Assembly: GCA_025642065.1 (NCBI GenBank)
Contig: JAODUP010000561.1
Span: forward strand, 310,001-374,000
Direction of reading: 5' to 3'
Source of the DNA: Paralvinella palmiformis
Lineage: Eukaryota > Annelida > Polychaeta > Terebellida > Alvinellidae
Length of the DNA: 64,000 bases
Made by a program: the position numbers and the translations under genes. Shown here in pieces: positions 1 through 16,157 of this stretch. Under the pieces are notes generated by a model. The model was not told the origin of the DNA. It was given only the letters and a program-made list of their open reading frames with translations, and made no database searches. The stretch's first letter is position 1; every line of letters starts with the position of its first letter.

Positions 1-230
1 TCCATCAATAGGCTTCGCTGTTGATCCAGGGTTTGGCGGAATATCAATACCATTAGAACGTTGATGCTGCTAGGGTTTGGATCCTGGTCATACTCGGGTT
101 TGTGGAATGTTTCCTCGGAAATTTACCTCTTGGCCATATTTTCCATATGTGACCAGTGCCGGTGTTAAACAAACCGCCCAATCGTTGGCTGGCTCACTCA
201 CTCATTCATTCACTCAGCCTGCAGATCCCT
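1..230 (+). repeat. Probable SINE tail remnant
   Basis: The stretch contains GTGCCGGTGTTAAACAAACC followed by CGCCCA and CACTCACTCATTC runs, a form typical of the 3' part of tRNA-derived SINEs. The boundaries are vague and the head is not visible. Nothing coding was found up to 801. Confidence 0.3.
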
Positions 231-801
231 TAGTCCACTGAGTTAGAAATAAGTGGTTGAGGGAAAGTTTTTTTATGTTCAAGAAACTATGCAACTTCTA
301 GAGGTGACTGATGATATGAATACCGATTTCTTTTGGAAAAATGATATTAGAATATTAGACATTTTTTTAAAATCTATTGTATAGATCAGATGAGTTTAGG
401 TTTACGTCACTTATCTGAGTATAAATTCAGGAAAAACGGTACATAATGAAATAAAACCAAATTTTAAAACATTTTTGTTTATCAATAGTATGTTCTTGAA
501 GTTGTTACACATTACAGAATACAGTGTTGACAAGTATTGAAATAGTTATCAGCCCAGACCTACACCACCCCTGACAGACTTTAGGGCACTAGGGGATGAT
601 TTGGATATTGTGTACAAAAGCAAATAAAGGGAACCTTCCATTACAAAGTATTTATAACTAACATCAATTAAGTGAGCTGTGACTATTTATGATAACCGGT
701 TCTCTGCTTTCAGCTAAATACCACTCCATATTATATTGTTGTTACTTCATTACACTGTCATGTTACACCTATGCATATATATATATATTTTTTAATTTCA
801 G

Positions 802-1861
802 ATAGAGCCACCAATCTTCCTATGGGCCCATTGCATGTTGACCGTACAGATAATAGTAAATATCTGGTAAGTGTAAGCAGTTGGCTATCAGCAGAACTCT
901 GCTTCTTTCTTTTTTCACAAATTATGGATTACCAAAAAACAGCAACAGTAGTAGATTTTGCATAGCCATCAGGCATGGGAAGAATGCCTCACATATATTC
1001 AAATGCAACTACTTTCCAATTTCATATACGCAATTATTAATGCTGAATCAATGAATAGAAAAAAGTATTGGAATATCAATGCATTTTATTTAAAATTTTC
1101 ATGAAAACGTTTACTTCATGAATACTTCATGTATCATAACATAATTTTGATGCTCACTCAGTTTTATTTAATTATACAACATAACATTTCTGTAAATATC
1201 TGTAAGCATACCTGTGTGTACCTCATTTTTATATTACTATATTTTTCTAAATTATTTTCCTCCATAAATAAATTCTTTTGGGCTATAATTCACATGTCCT
1301 CAAACCTTTGAAGAAAAGCACTAATCTGAAATAGTAAAAGCATAAAGGCACTAATCTGAACCGTATATATTTAATCAAAGGACGACAAATGACTGGAATG
1401 TACTCGCAACTCATGTAGCGAATGGACTTCCACTAAATATGTTTGAAGTCTGGGTTAAATAAAAATAGGAAGAGTCACCATTATGATATGTGATGATCTG
1501 CTAAATAATACCTTGTTTAGGTAACAGATACCGCTAAAGGTGTAAAATAAAATAGATAAATGGGCAAAATGAAACGACTGTCGCCTAAACTACTTTGTTT
1601 TCATCAGTTTAGAGAAGCTTTCTAATATTGGCTGCAGCTAATCATTCTGCAATTATTCAGACTGTTAAATAAGATTACAGGTATTTTTGATTGAAGTGAA
1701 TTATAAACGGCTGTAATGTGTTGATCTCAGTGATTCAAAGTTACAGAAGAGCATCCTGGTCACATGGAATTATGAAGATATTTTTCTGTTCTGGTTAAAT
1801 ATTACAATTTTTTTATATAATAAAACTGTGACTGAAATCAGTCTTTGAATATGATATTCTG

Positions 1862-1960
<99 letters not shown>

Positions 1961-4900
1961 TGAGGGGAATAATTGTATGTTAAATTGAAATTGGAGTAAT
2001 TTATATATCTGGAATACATTTGTGTATGGAGTAAATAATAATATTTTGTCCAAAAGATGATGGATTTTTATATGGTGACTCCTCAAAGTTTTGTCAGTTT
2101 ATTTTTTTACATATAATTATATATTTAGATTAATTACTAACAATTTTATAATGACAAATATTTTATAGCCAGATTAACTGATTGGATAACATTTATTTTT
2201 GTGCATGAATCAGTATTTATTTCTGTGCCCAAGCATGATGTAATTTGAGCTGAAGTGTGAAATTTCAATAATGCTGAGTGCTACTTCTGGAGATATTTGA
2301 TCACATAATAGCACTGACTGATATTTTCACTTATTCCAAATTACAGTAATCATTCAACAATTTTTTATGATATACATATATGTTGGTCATTGTTCTGCAT
2401 TCAACAATATAATGAAGAATTTTAGCTGTGACACTAGGAATGATATTTATGTTGTATATATCTGAATATTGACAAAGCAATTATAACAAGAGTATAAATG
2501 GCATTTTATCATGCCAAACTTATACCACAGTTTAACAACTATCTCCAATAACACAGAAAAAACTCATGGAAAACTCTGTTGTGGCAGCTCCCAGGATATT
2601 ATTCTTACACCTGTCAAACAAAACGTGCTCAGCTTTATGGTGCAGATGATTGTGTCCTAGCTACCTGAAGATTTTTACAACTTTGACTTTAATAATTATT
2701 TCTTCTGGAATTGCTTCAAATAATGCAGCATTATCAGGAAAGTTGTTTTGATAATGCCATCATTTCAGAAAAGAGATTACTGTATCAGTTTGCCCAAATA
2801 TGCCGACTCTTCTTCTTCCTCTGTTTAGACATCAGATGTCATTTATTGATCTCGAAAGTGATTTATTCGTGCTTCAATTTATGTATTAATTAAACTAGTT
2901 AGTCCGTGTTTCATACCACCAAAGTCCAAGACCGATTTTTTAATTCACTCTTCACTCATGCGACAGGATTTACCTGTTTTAGTCCTTAGGGGTGAGGATT
3001 CAGCATATTTTTGCTCCTAACTATATTCATTACATACTCTGTTTGCTGTGGACATCAATATACCATAAGCTGTATAGGTACCAATTTTTTTTTAACTTGA
3101 CAAAATGGTGCGGCTTGGGTTCAAATAGAATTTTTATTTTCTGAAATGGTGATTTTTGACAGTACGACTGAACATGATCATTTCTGATCTTGTTCCCGTG
3201 TGTGTGATATCCAGAGATTGTCTCCTGGTTTCTTCGTGTAAGTCAGTTTGTTTGGTTTTCAGGTGGAAACTATCATAGTAGATGATGAATGTGAAGATGA
3301 TGATGACGATGAAGATTTTAAGCAATTTGGGCCGCACAAAACTGTAAGTGTTTATTAATGACTACAATCTGATATTTAAACAAGGAACATTTACTTGTTA
3401 TTATAATAATAATAATAATGGTCAAAGTGGCAGTTGTTTTATGTGGCCGCCTGCCTCAAATGAGGAAAACACATGGTGTATATTATTTAATGTTTCATCA
3501 CACAGACTAGTTGAAATAAATTTTAAAAGTTTGAAATAGATTAAATATTTGGCAGGGAAAACTTTGCCAGCTACTTTGCTGAATGAATAAAAACACTCCA
3601 AACTGCGGGACCAAAGTCGAGAATCTAACCTCAATTTCCCACATGCTTTCACAATGAGTAGAGTCCTACGCCCAATTCTACTGAGCTACAAAGGCAGGAT
3701 ATGTTTGGGGGACATTTTCCATACAATAATCTGGTGCATTTCTTGAAACTTAACCTAGGTAACAGTGTTAGTCAGCCAGTCAGAAATATCATTGGGTTTT
3801 GTGTCGAAATAGGAAAGGTTTTTATTCACTCAATATCCCTTCAGAATGGTCAGATTCCAAAAGGGTTGGTCGGTGGAACTTTAAGAATGCAAAAGTGAAG
3901 CGACTTTTCTTTCGGTGTCCATTAACCATCCTTCAGCAGCGGATTAAAAGCAGTTATCTTCGTTGTATGATCTGATGAGACCGGTCATAAAGAAAAGATA
4001 TTTTGCTGCTGATGGGTAAATCTGAAAAGATGATGAAGTATCCGAATGCGATTGCAACCAATTTCTTACAGCTCAATCAAAACAAAGTGCCATTTGACCA
4101 GACGCTGCCTTTAGAAGATGATGAAGAAGATGAAGATGACAGCATGCCATCCAATGATGTCGTGTTCTTTCCGCCGAAAGAAGAAGAGGAGGGTTCAGAC
4201 ACAACGGCAAAGTAAGCGATGAATGATGCAGCGATCTTACCAGTGGGTCTGTAGATCTGTTGTGATGAAATTGTTTTCTTGTCATAAATTTTTATCATTT
4301 CATTTTTTTTCTGTATTCATATTGTACTTTATGTCATTACTACATTTTGTACACATGTAAATGCTTGTGTTTGTGCACACGTGGGTACGCACGCATGCAT
4401 GGATACTGATTATATGGTGTTTGTATAATGGCAATGTTGTAATATATGTCGTTTGACATTTACCGGTACTCTGATGCCACTGTTATATGTATATGGTGAG
4501 GTGTTTTTAATGAGTCATATTCCTATTTTTAGAAATGTTTGTTTCTGATAGTAATACATTTGATTATTTTTTTCTTCAAGGTCATACAGAGTGTTTGAAG
4601 GTGATGTTGCATCAGTGGCAGGTTAGTGACATTATTAATTAATATTTTGTGATTGGTAGCCATGAGCTTTGACTGACGTTTAGCGGAGAATCTGTTTAGC
4701 AAAGTCAGACATTTAGGCCAAATGTCTCACAAAACCTGTTATTGATATATCTGTTTACTTCTCATATTATAACTGGCACAATTCTGGTATATTGAACTCA
4801 TGAGTCACTGCATTATTGGCTTGATTCGGATATAAGTTGTACTCGTGTGTTAAGTCACACACCAGGTGTTACATTGAAAATTGATAGAAAATGTATCTAC

Positions 4901-7089
4901 TGAAATATACATGTAATATGTACTGAAATTGATATCGGTGTCATGTTGATAAATGTGGTTTATAAAACAAGTTATCATTATTAACATATATGTAAATTCT
5001 CAACATATGTAAATTCTTGTACAATTTCCAGTTTAGTTACAAAAAGTATGACTTTTACACAAGTAAATATGGTTTTTGTTTTATATAAATTCACTATGTT
5101 TATAGTTAATCACTTAATGTTAGGGGGTCTGTTTTTACTAATAATCATAAAGCACAACTAGAGGATTTTGCCCCCCATATTTCTGTTAATACAGTTATCT
5201 CATAATAATAATGTATATTTAATAAAGCGCCCTTACTAGCAGGAGCCATTCAAATGCGCTGTACAAATAATATGTCTGTAAAAAACCCTGTAAGTGATTT
5301 AAAAGATAATAATTGTTTATCTGTGAAAGCAACCCTGTTCTAGTTTGTGTGTCTGTGTGTGTGTGTGTTATAGTAAACGTTTTGTATAAAATAGAAGCAG
5401 TTAAACTACAGCATAACAGACTAGTGAAGATGTTGTTATGTCCCAGTGGAGTTTATATAATTGTTAACATTGAACTATATATGTTTGTGACAGAATCAGA
5501 TGGCACAGAACAGTCTGTGGATAGTGATGAAGAGGAAACGTGTAAGACAGCAGATAGCTCCATGCCATCAACCCCTGATATGGTAAGTATTGTTCAGGCT
5601 GACTGATTCTCTCTTTTAGATATATTGATTTTCTATATTTTGTTGTTGTTTTAATGAGCTATTAGTTGCATCGATTAGCTTTCATGCTATAACTATATTT
5701 TTATGAATGTTGTATGTTACCAATGTCTACACATCATTCAACATTCAGAGATGCTATTCATTTACTGAGCATAAGTCACGGATAATGATGTGTCAGGTTC
5801 AGATTTGTGTGAGTTTGTTTTCTCAATATAGATTGCTTACCTCTAAAAAAGAATGTCCATTTTACAGATTAAATGTAGTAGATGAACCAACTAGCTGCTG
5901 AATCTTCATTGAGTGATAGAAATACTTACTTACTTGTGGTGGTTTTGAGATCAGTCCCTGGGTCGCCATGGATGGCCGCCAACTGCAATGGACTCACAGC
6001 CACCACCTTCCTGTCTATGCAGGACATCTGTAATTTGGACCATGTATTGAAGACTGTTGGTTTCAGCTCTCCTTTGTGCAATGTAGCCATGAATCTGTGG
6101 CTCATCTAGAACAGTTGCCAGGAATTTATCAAGTTTCATGTGGTCAACTGGACAGTTCTTCAGATTTCTAATGCTCATTGGCATTATGTTAAAGAGGCGG
6201 GCTCCATGCATTGTGAAGCTTGCATACATATGTGATTTGATAACATTACGCTGTCCTCTCCAATATTGGGAACTTGTCCCTCCAGAATATGCCAGGTATA
6301 GATAATCATATATCTTTCCCATCTCCTCTGTAAGGAATAGTCTCAGCTGTTCCCAGTAGTCTAGATGCCTGATGCCTGCCATTTTTCTGGTGAAGGATCT
6401 CTGCGTGGTTTCAAGAGTTTGAATATCCCCCTTCTCATATGGAGCTAGAGATGCCCTCATCATTAAGACCAACTGTTCTGTAATATTATTACAAATATTT
6501 GAATGAGTTTGTGTTTTGATTGCTTCTGTTAGAGCACATCACTGGATTCATACATGATGTTGTTTTCTGTAACCCATGTTTTTTTGGGGTATATTCTGAA
6601 ATGCTAGATTTTGCTATTCAGTGAACAGTTAGTTAATAGATTACTAGTTCACGAATTATCTAAATAAGAAAGTATGGAAATTAACTGAGTCTTCAGACTG
6701 ACTGTTATTAAAAACTTATTTTTTTACCGTATTTTATTTACAGGATCACTTTATCTTGAACCAGATAAGTTTAGAGGATGGTACCGAGGAGAAGTTTGAT
6801 CAGGTCATCCCTGACGTACCTCAACCACCTAATGAGTCTACGACTAGATTGTCAATGTCAACGCGGTTTCTCAGCTTGTCTCAACAGCCGAATCTTAGGT
6901 GAGACCCAGTGAGCTTCTCATTCAGGAAAAAAAGCTTTAATTTTCTTTTCCATGTTAATTGTTGTAAAACTAACATATTGTAAATGGCATATTAATAACA
7001 TGGTGTAATTTGCTTCAAATTGTGTAGTATCTATCTTTTACTTTTTATTTATTTTTTATCTTAAAAGAGATCTCTACTGCTGCTGCTAT

Positions 7090-7150
<61 letters not shown>

Positions 7151-8053
7151 CTGTTTTATATCAGTTGTGAATGTAATGAACTGCCATATTTTTGTTTACG
7201 CAGGCACAGCAACAAATCTCAGCCTCCGGTAAGTGGCTTTATGTTTGATTTTTCTGTTTGTTAAATATGTTAGTGTGTAGTAAAAAGTAAAAATGTTATA
7301 GGGTTGCTCATAATATTACTCTAATTTTAGGTTACATATTACAGACTCAACACAACCTAATTGGTTGTTATATTTTCATTTTATTCATTATTTTAATAAA
7401 TCTTATGTACATCTGTAGTATAATTACATGTGTAGTATTTTTGTTTTATTGAAGTCCACACGGTGTTGATTATTATCATAAATTAAATGATATAACAATG
7501 CGACGCTATTTTTGTTCAGGTAAATTAATACATTAATACAGTCCAATATTGATTAATAGATTTTGACTCTCACCAATAATTATTTCTACTAAGGGAAGTA
7601 TGTGTTAATGGCCAGATTTATATTAGATGTGTCTAATACAAGAAAGTTTTGGGGGATATAAACCATTTGCTTCATCATGTTTATACAGTCACGCCATAAT
7701 ATTTTCCCTATAATTTTCTTCAGTGCATGTTTTTTCTGAACATTTTGTATATGTGTCTGAAAGTGATTTTGTTTGTTTATGTACCATAGAAATATAGCAT
7801 ATTATTTTCCTCATAATTCACCATATCTAGCAGTGACATTTAAACATTTACAATTACAGTCAGCAATTGATTAGCCAGCTCTCAATTAATCGTAGATTTC
7901 AGTTAATCAGATTATGCACAAAGTATTAAAGAGACACCTCAGTAATGAGGGCTTCAATAAGACAAACTTTTTGTCATCAAAAAGCTTTACCTCATTATAA
8001 ATTCTTCTATTATCTGACAAACCCAAGTTTCGACTTCAACACACATTAACCAT

Positions 8054-8101
<48 letters not shown>

Positions 8102-8812
8102 GAGAGAGAGAGAGAGAGTATATTGTGTAATATGATATTCATAATTTGACATTAAAAACCTTTTCATAAATTGTCGGTGTATTGACAAAATCTTACAAAG
8201 TGTGTCATTGCTAATTATCGCACCAAAGAATAAACACATTATTGATGGCCAGCCAATGAGAATTTTCCTTGGTCAATTATAATCACAGTTTCACACCTAT
8301 CATTATCTCTTGAAACTATTTGTGGTCAGTTATCACTATGTGCAGTGAGCTGTTGAGTTGTTTGCAAAAGGTTGTGGTTATGTAGGTTATTGTAGAGATG
8401 TTATACACATAAATTGAAGATGAGGCATTCTAACCTCAGAAAGTTGGATTATATTTGATTCTACTGTCCAGTCATTGATTTAATCTGACAATATATAATA
8501 TACAGGATACCCACAGCACAGGAAAAATAGGGACATTTTTTCCTGATGGGAAAACACAGGGAATTTTTTTATTTGCCCCCAAAATACAGGGAAAACACAG
8601 GGAATTTTTATGCCTTAATTGCAAATTTATAGCATTAGGGATGGATGGGAGCCACGTTATTAAAAAAAGGTTCATTCAATGTGCAATTTTTGCACACAAT
8701 GCACAGGTAATGTCTTAAATATGACAGGGAACAATCAGGGAATTTGATTTTTGAAATCCTGTGGGTACCCTGAATATAGCCAACAAGGTCACAATATCAG
8801 ACCTGCTCTCTA

Positions 8813-8884
<72 letters not shown>

Positions 8885-8921
8885 AAATATTTGTATTAAT
8901 GATTCTGATATTGGTATCAGG

Positions 8922-8982
<61 letters not shown>

Positions 8983-11942
8983 TACCCTGTCAGTCTAGTT
9001 AATCAGTCATTAACTTTACTACAAATTTGACACAAGTGGTAATACTTATAAGATCCCCTTTCTGTCTATAGACACTACAGGATCGAAAACAAATGATGGC
9101 ACAGGCTGTGATGGAGACCAGGAAAAGACTACAAGCTGTAAGTAATTAGGTTTATCTACTGAATACGATAATACTGAAGCTACCAGTATTAGCATTGTAA
9201 TAATTTACTTTAAGCACTGTACATGGACAAATTTGGTGCCAACCGTTTGTTTACGATACATGACAAATCTTGACAGTAAGGTACACAGCAGCTTGATGCA
9301 CAAGAAAGCTTTGACACAAGAAGGTTCATCTTGTCTGTTGATTGGGGTTTATGAGCTATTTTTCTATTTTAATGCTTCACAACTTAGCTGTGTGAATACC
9401 AACGGGTGGCTGTTTTTAATAATATCATTTCATTAACTGTCAGAAATAAACTTATAAAAGCACTTGTTTAATAACCCTGCTCCTTGTTCACATACATTCT
9501 ATACTGTTGACACGGCTCCAGAATAGTGACAAATAATTGCCTAGATGTTATCTGATCCAAAAATAAATAACTAAATGTAGTTTATAAATCACAAATGGGA
9601 ATCATATCCAGAAAAGGCATTAAATATGTCATGTTTGTAAACTTTTTTTGGTATTTTGGTACTGTTTATCAATCAAAGGATTGATTTGTTTACATATGGA
9701 GCTGTAATAATTAATTTATGTATTAGCAACTACTTACCACAAAAATGTGAAAAAAATTATATAAAACAATCCAAATTCAATATAATATGTCTGTCGAAGC
9801 TGAAATGAGTTGTCACAGACTGAGTGTTAGTTGATTGCCCGCTCCAGAATTGGTAAACCAGATGTATCAAGTCGTAGTCGTTGGTTTTACTAATTTCGTA
9901 TGGTGACAATACTTATCGTTGTTGGCTACAACAAATAATTATACGCTAGGCTTGAAATTCCTTTGTATATATTTTGAAAGATGTAATATATAATATTATA
10001 ATTTTTTGTCTTCAGTTTTGGACATAATTAATTTAAATTTTTTTTTACATAGTCCTCTAACTAATCCGTCCCATCTCTGATCAGTGTTGTCGTGCAGAGT
10101 GGGTTAGTTTAATTAAAATACAATATAAGCCTACTGTGTCTGTACTTTGCTGGTATTATATTTCAGGTAATCCATGTTTATCTAGAGCATGGATGGTCAA
10201 GGTATGGTGTATTAATGGTTTGTGTAGTTTTCTAAGCTATATCAGTACTACAGTCGTTATCATCTTTGTGTTCAGTTTCACCTCCTTCTGGTATCCGAAG
10301 CTATGTCCACTTCAGTTGAATGAGAAGAAAACGTTTTAGTCGTTCTGTCTTTTTGTTGTTACACAGTGTGTTGTCTACATAGACCTGGGTTAAATTGTTA
10401 TATGGGCCTCTATGTACTTTGATTGGCGTTGCAAGTAATATTGGTTAGTCATGTTCTAACTGGCAACTCATATGGCCTGTAATGCAATGGACGGATTGAC
10501 AGACATGCGCAAATGAACGTACAGACACACACACACATATTTTAACTTTTCTGTGCCAGTGTTTTATTGCACACTGCTAAAATACACACTTTACTGAATT
10601 GTCTCCCAAGAATGCCTGAAATCGGTGGGACTTAAATCCTGTGTTGTCAGATCTTGGATTTTTTGTATGAGAAAGAGTCACCAATTTAATTTCCGGTGTG
10701 TTTCCACACTGCCAGAGGAGCATTGACTATGTCTCCTGGATATGTATATACTGTCGAGTGATAAACTTGTGCCGTTATGTCAAAAAGGTTTCAAGTGAAC
10801 CGGCCCAGCTGTTAGTTGTAAACGATAAAATCATATTGAGAGAGTATTCTGTGTACAGTCATGTCATCATATCATGTCCAGTGTAATGATGTTATAACCA
10901 CTCTGCTGATCGAGATATGATAATGGTAATAAAAGAAACCACAAGAAATCTAAATGGAGAATAAGAGAAAAATTCAGTTTTTCTTTTTTAAATGAAAAAC
11001 TGGGACTGATGATCACATATTTGTACCCATTCTGATAGTCGTTCTCGTAAGATTCACAGTAACTCTGTATTGATGCAATGTTGATAAGAGTACAATATTT
11101 GTGTATATTTGTAAAAAAAGATGTGCCACAGTCATAAGTACTATAGCTAAACAAAGATGACACGCATTAAGCAAATTTTACATGTAATAATTAAACAAGA
11201 CAGGTAATAATTAAACACTACAAAAATAAATAATTTTTCTTTAAGTAATCTTTCCAGTTTTATAACAAACAGTAGATGTGGTGTGTTTATAATATATGTG
11301 AATCTTTCAGATGTACTGTAGTCATAATGTTATAGCTCAATACACAACTGCTGTATATTATTATTTGTAGTCTGCTAAGAGTGTTTCTTCACTTGTGCTA
11401 CAATATATAATCATTTCTGTCAGTTTACTATGTTAACTAACACGAAGTCGTATCATATAGAATTAACAATCTGTGCATTTTATAACACCATGTACATAGT
11501 TAATTCGTGTTATTATGTGTACATATTATGTATGTATATACGTTGACAGTTAGGATGGCAGGTCAGAGAGACGTGCAGTAATTCCTCAGCGCCGACTGTA
11601 CCCGAACGAGATCACAGCTCTTCGGCCATTAGTACCTCGTATCAGGTTTGTTTCAGGTGTTATCCGTCGAGTTCTTGTCGGCTCGTTTTGTATCTAGTTT
11701 GTACTCTAGTACCAGACGCATGCGGCTGCCAATGATCTCATGATCCAGAAGGCCGATAGATGTTGATGATGGTGGCCTTCTGTTTCATCAGATAACCTCT
11801 GACCTCGTAGCTGTGTAGTATTTGTGCTGTTTTTATTTAATGCATCAGCCCTTTTTCTCAGATGTCCTGTCACCTTTGTAGTTTGCAGAACGTCATTTGA
11901 CACTAATTGTTAATTTGACTCACCTTATCCTACACCTTTCTG

Positions 11943-11978
<36 letters not shown>

Positions 11979-12121
11979 TAACACATAACAGTAGAGTTGG
12001 ATGTACATACAGTGAGATGGCATCATGTAGTGGCATGTGTGACGTCATCTGAACATAAAACAATAAAACATACTGATTTAATAATTAGCTGTTTAACTAT
12101 TTATTTTCATGGTGTATCATT

Positions 12122-12175
<54 letters not shown>

Positions 12176-12550
12176 AAGAGGAATAACAATTCTTTTTTTT
12201 TTACTTATTTTATCCAGTTTAGTTCTTGATGGTGTCAATTTGATTTAAACCGATCTGATCCAGTTCTTTTATAAATAGATGTAACCCTGCTATGGCTTCA
12301 TAATATAGCACAAGTTACCAGATATTTCAGATATTAATGAATACATTATTACATTGTATCAGAGAAAGTTTGTGCGTGTAAGGTAAACATTATCATACAT
12401 GGATTCACTTACCATTAAAGAAAATAGTTTTGGCAAACTTTACTACTTGAGATGTTTCTCAAAAACCAAATATTGGAATAGCTGTATTTTACTGCCGTTT
12501 GTTTACCAACTGTGTCTTGAACAAATAGCTGCTATCTATCTATCTATCTA

Positions 12551-12616
<66 letters not shown>

Positions 12617-14376
12617 CACACACACAAGAGAGAGAGATAGAGAGAGAGATAGAGAAACACATACATGTATCCTATGCCATTCAGTCTGTTTATGAGTTAA
12701 ATTGTCAATATATCTTTGATCAATTTTCAATATGAGTGATTTTTCCTGTCTTTGACAAATATTTAAATGTTTAGTTATGGTGAGTAAAGTAAATTTTGCT
12801 TTCAGCTGACTGTGCTAATTGTGTGCGAGTTGACCACAAAATGTAGAATTGGTCACCTACATTGAAACCACATTATGTGTACAGAGTGAACTGTGTAAAC
12901 ATAATAAATTAATGGTTTTCTAATTACGAGACATGTCAGAAGTATTCAACTCATAGTTGGTGACCAATCACTCTGGGGATGGATTGGTGCTGCACTTGGA
13001 ATTTATCCAGCCTTTTACCCTTTACAGCATCCTCATTCACAGCCAAAATGTAATTTTTCTCAATGTGCCTTATATTAAAATATGAAACACGCATTATTTT
13101 TAGATGCTGGATGACAATAAGCAGTGTTTTTAGTTCACTGGTGTCGTGGGATTTAGATCAGTTATTAGTAAGCACTGCTTCATGAAGGAGATGCCTCACT
13201 AGAGTGGAAGGTGTGTGAAAGCTGACAGATCTACATGTTAGACGTTGGCTGAAATTAATCAATATGTGTAATCTGATATGGAATAATGGCACGTTATGAC
13301 TCATTGCTGAATCATTGACTGCTGCAGTCGGTATTAATGCCGTCATTGCTACAGTAGGCTGCCATATGAGTTGTTGTTCTGTGCTGGCCGAGAACCTTCG
13401 TCTTTAACGAAGGAGACACTCGACGAACTGAGAAACAATCATATAGGCTTTACGGATGCGAGTCTGTTAGAACGATCCAGCTGATTGCCATCGTCATCCG
13501 GAAACAGGTCATAGGAGATTGTTATTGTTATTATAGTAGATGATGCTGGCTTGGATCGTTTGCATCTGACAGGTGGGTGTAGCAACTGAATTGAGTCTCA
13601 AGAGAAGTACCAAGCATTGGGAGATCGCCGTTTAATAGTAACTGCCTGGTGAAATCCACTTAATAGAAGGGCACGGTCTTGGGATAGTAGTAGTAGTAGC
13701 AGTAGTAGTAGTTTATTGATATAATATGTACATATGTCATACATGAGTGAGGAAATTTCATATATTATGTGAGAACACAGTATATCAGCAAATATAAATG
13801 TTCATGGGTATAGTCGGGATTATGTCCTGTATAAATTCATTATCAAAAGGCGGTATTCAGCTGTCACAGATAAGTTCATACAGCTGCCAAATAAGAAGTT
13901 GTCCATGTACTGGTAATGTTTACTGACAGCGTGGCCAGTATAGCTGTAGTTTGTTAACAAACAGCGAACAAATGCTTTGTGTATTTGTTCCTTATAAGGT
14001 TACTCGTGTTTTTGATTCATTGAACAAATATACATTTTCTTCTAGGATTTATTTGTTTTGGCTTACTTCTTTAGCCATGACTTGAACTCATCTGGCCTAC
14101 AGTATATGGACTGATGGTTTTCATTGTGTATGTTTCACTGGAAATGGCGATATATCGGAGAAAATAAATATTGAAAAAGATCTTTAATTAATAGAGATTT
14201 CCGTGATGTATCATGCTCACGGTTTATGGGAAAAGTAAACTGTTGTATTGTCGTGTATTGACATTACTGGTAAAGAGTTTTATTTATTGTTGGATAAGAC
14301 TTTTGTGTTTGTATTAGCAAGAATTAAATGACCGAATCCACAATTAAAGATTTATAGAAGTCTATATGATCTGTGG

Positions 14377-14475
<99 letters not shown>

Positions 14476-15230
14476 CAAGCATCAGATCCACATATTAGCA
14501 TGTTGGAATCAGTAGATGAACCAGACGATTATCACTTAACTGATGTTATTAGTGTAAATTCTATTGAAAAGATAGCACCGAGGCATTAAAAACAAGCCAC
14601 TAATTAATTGATCATGTAAAAAAAAGTTGTATTGGATTATGTTGCATCTGGTGAAATCAAAATTTCTAGCATGGCAAGAAGCTTTAACGGCTGGGATGAT
14701 TTTAGTCTGCCAGCTCTGTTGGCTGGAATAGGTTATAGTTGGCCACAGTTTTTTAGCGCTGACTTAACCTGGTGGATGTTTCATCTTTCATGTCACCTCG
14801 TTATCGTCCCATTTAGCTGATCTTGTGCTCAAAAGTGGCCATAATACAACCCATCATATTAGTAAAGCTCGGCTGCATAATATAAAGAACCTACCTCAAT
14901 CAATCAGCGATTTTATTTCCCTCTTTGACAAAACGGTCTACGTTTTCATTTTTGATCTGACATCAATCACTGGATGTTTATGTTACTGCGAACATCCACA
15001 AATCACTGGCTTCATGAAGACTGTCATATTTTCATTTAGAATACATTCTAAACTCGTAGATTCTGTAATCCAAGCATCACAGCATTTTCAGCTGTTTTTC
15101 GCAATTATTGTGTGCCTCACAGATAGGTTAACTTTGGGGTCAGTACATAGGTATTATTTTTATAGCAATGTGCTTGGAGGGAGGTAACATGAAATCAGTG
15201 ATAGCGTAAAGTAGTAGAGCTGGTGTGATT

Positions 15231-15271
<41 letters not shown>

Positions 15272-16108
15272 CATGCTATCATAGTCACTACTATATAGGC
15301 CTGAGTGGTATCAATGTAAAGATTGGATCCGAAAATATTAATTTTGAAACATGTCTTGCAGTATATGACTTCAGATTAATCTCTTGCATGTTTCAAGTGA
15401 TTACATTGATAACATTATAGTGAATATTAGTGGTTTCTATGGGCTGTGGAATCTATATAAAAACAAAACATAACCCAGCATTTATAATTTAAAAAAATTA
15501 ATCCTAGTTCGAGATGGTTGATTTTATAGTTAATGAAAAGCTTAAATATTTTTGACCAAACAGTATATTACCTGACTTTGTAACATTGCATGTATGCTGT
15601 GCCATAGTGTAGATTTTGCATGTAAATTGTTTCAGGACACTTCATTATTGAGTTGGTTGAACTCGGAATGAGTGGAGCATGTATGGTGTAGTTTAGAACA
15701 TAAATTTTGGGTGTTTGTCAAACTGGTTCTCGGTATTTGATTGCCTGTTCGATGTCGTTATTTTCATGTTACTAAGTCACTTGTTATATATTCATTCCAA
15801 TTTCTTATGTATTCGTATTCTACAGCACTGATACTGCAGTACTGAGAACACTGCACTGCAAACCTCATACTTGTGTTTGTGAGATTTGTTTCCTTGGGGA
15901 GTCGCCCCCTGGGAGCAACAAGCTCTAAGGCTAGATAACCCAACTACAACAACAACTCCACAGAACTGATAGATGTTTTTTTTTCTTTAAATGTCTTTAT
16001 AGTTGCATCTTTGGTGTTGCATCATTGGTTATGATGTTGAGTGTTAGATGTAAATTTATATTGTTTTTATTGTTATGCTCCAAGCAATGATACCAATTGT
16101 ATGACGAT

Positions 16109-16157
<49 letters not shown>

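Noticed and set aside
14825..15187. 120-codon plus-strand frame
   Set aside because: Starts inside a SINE tail and shows no family signal or splice context.
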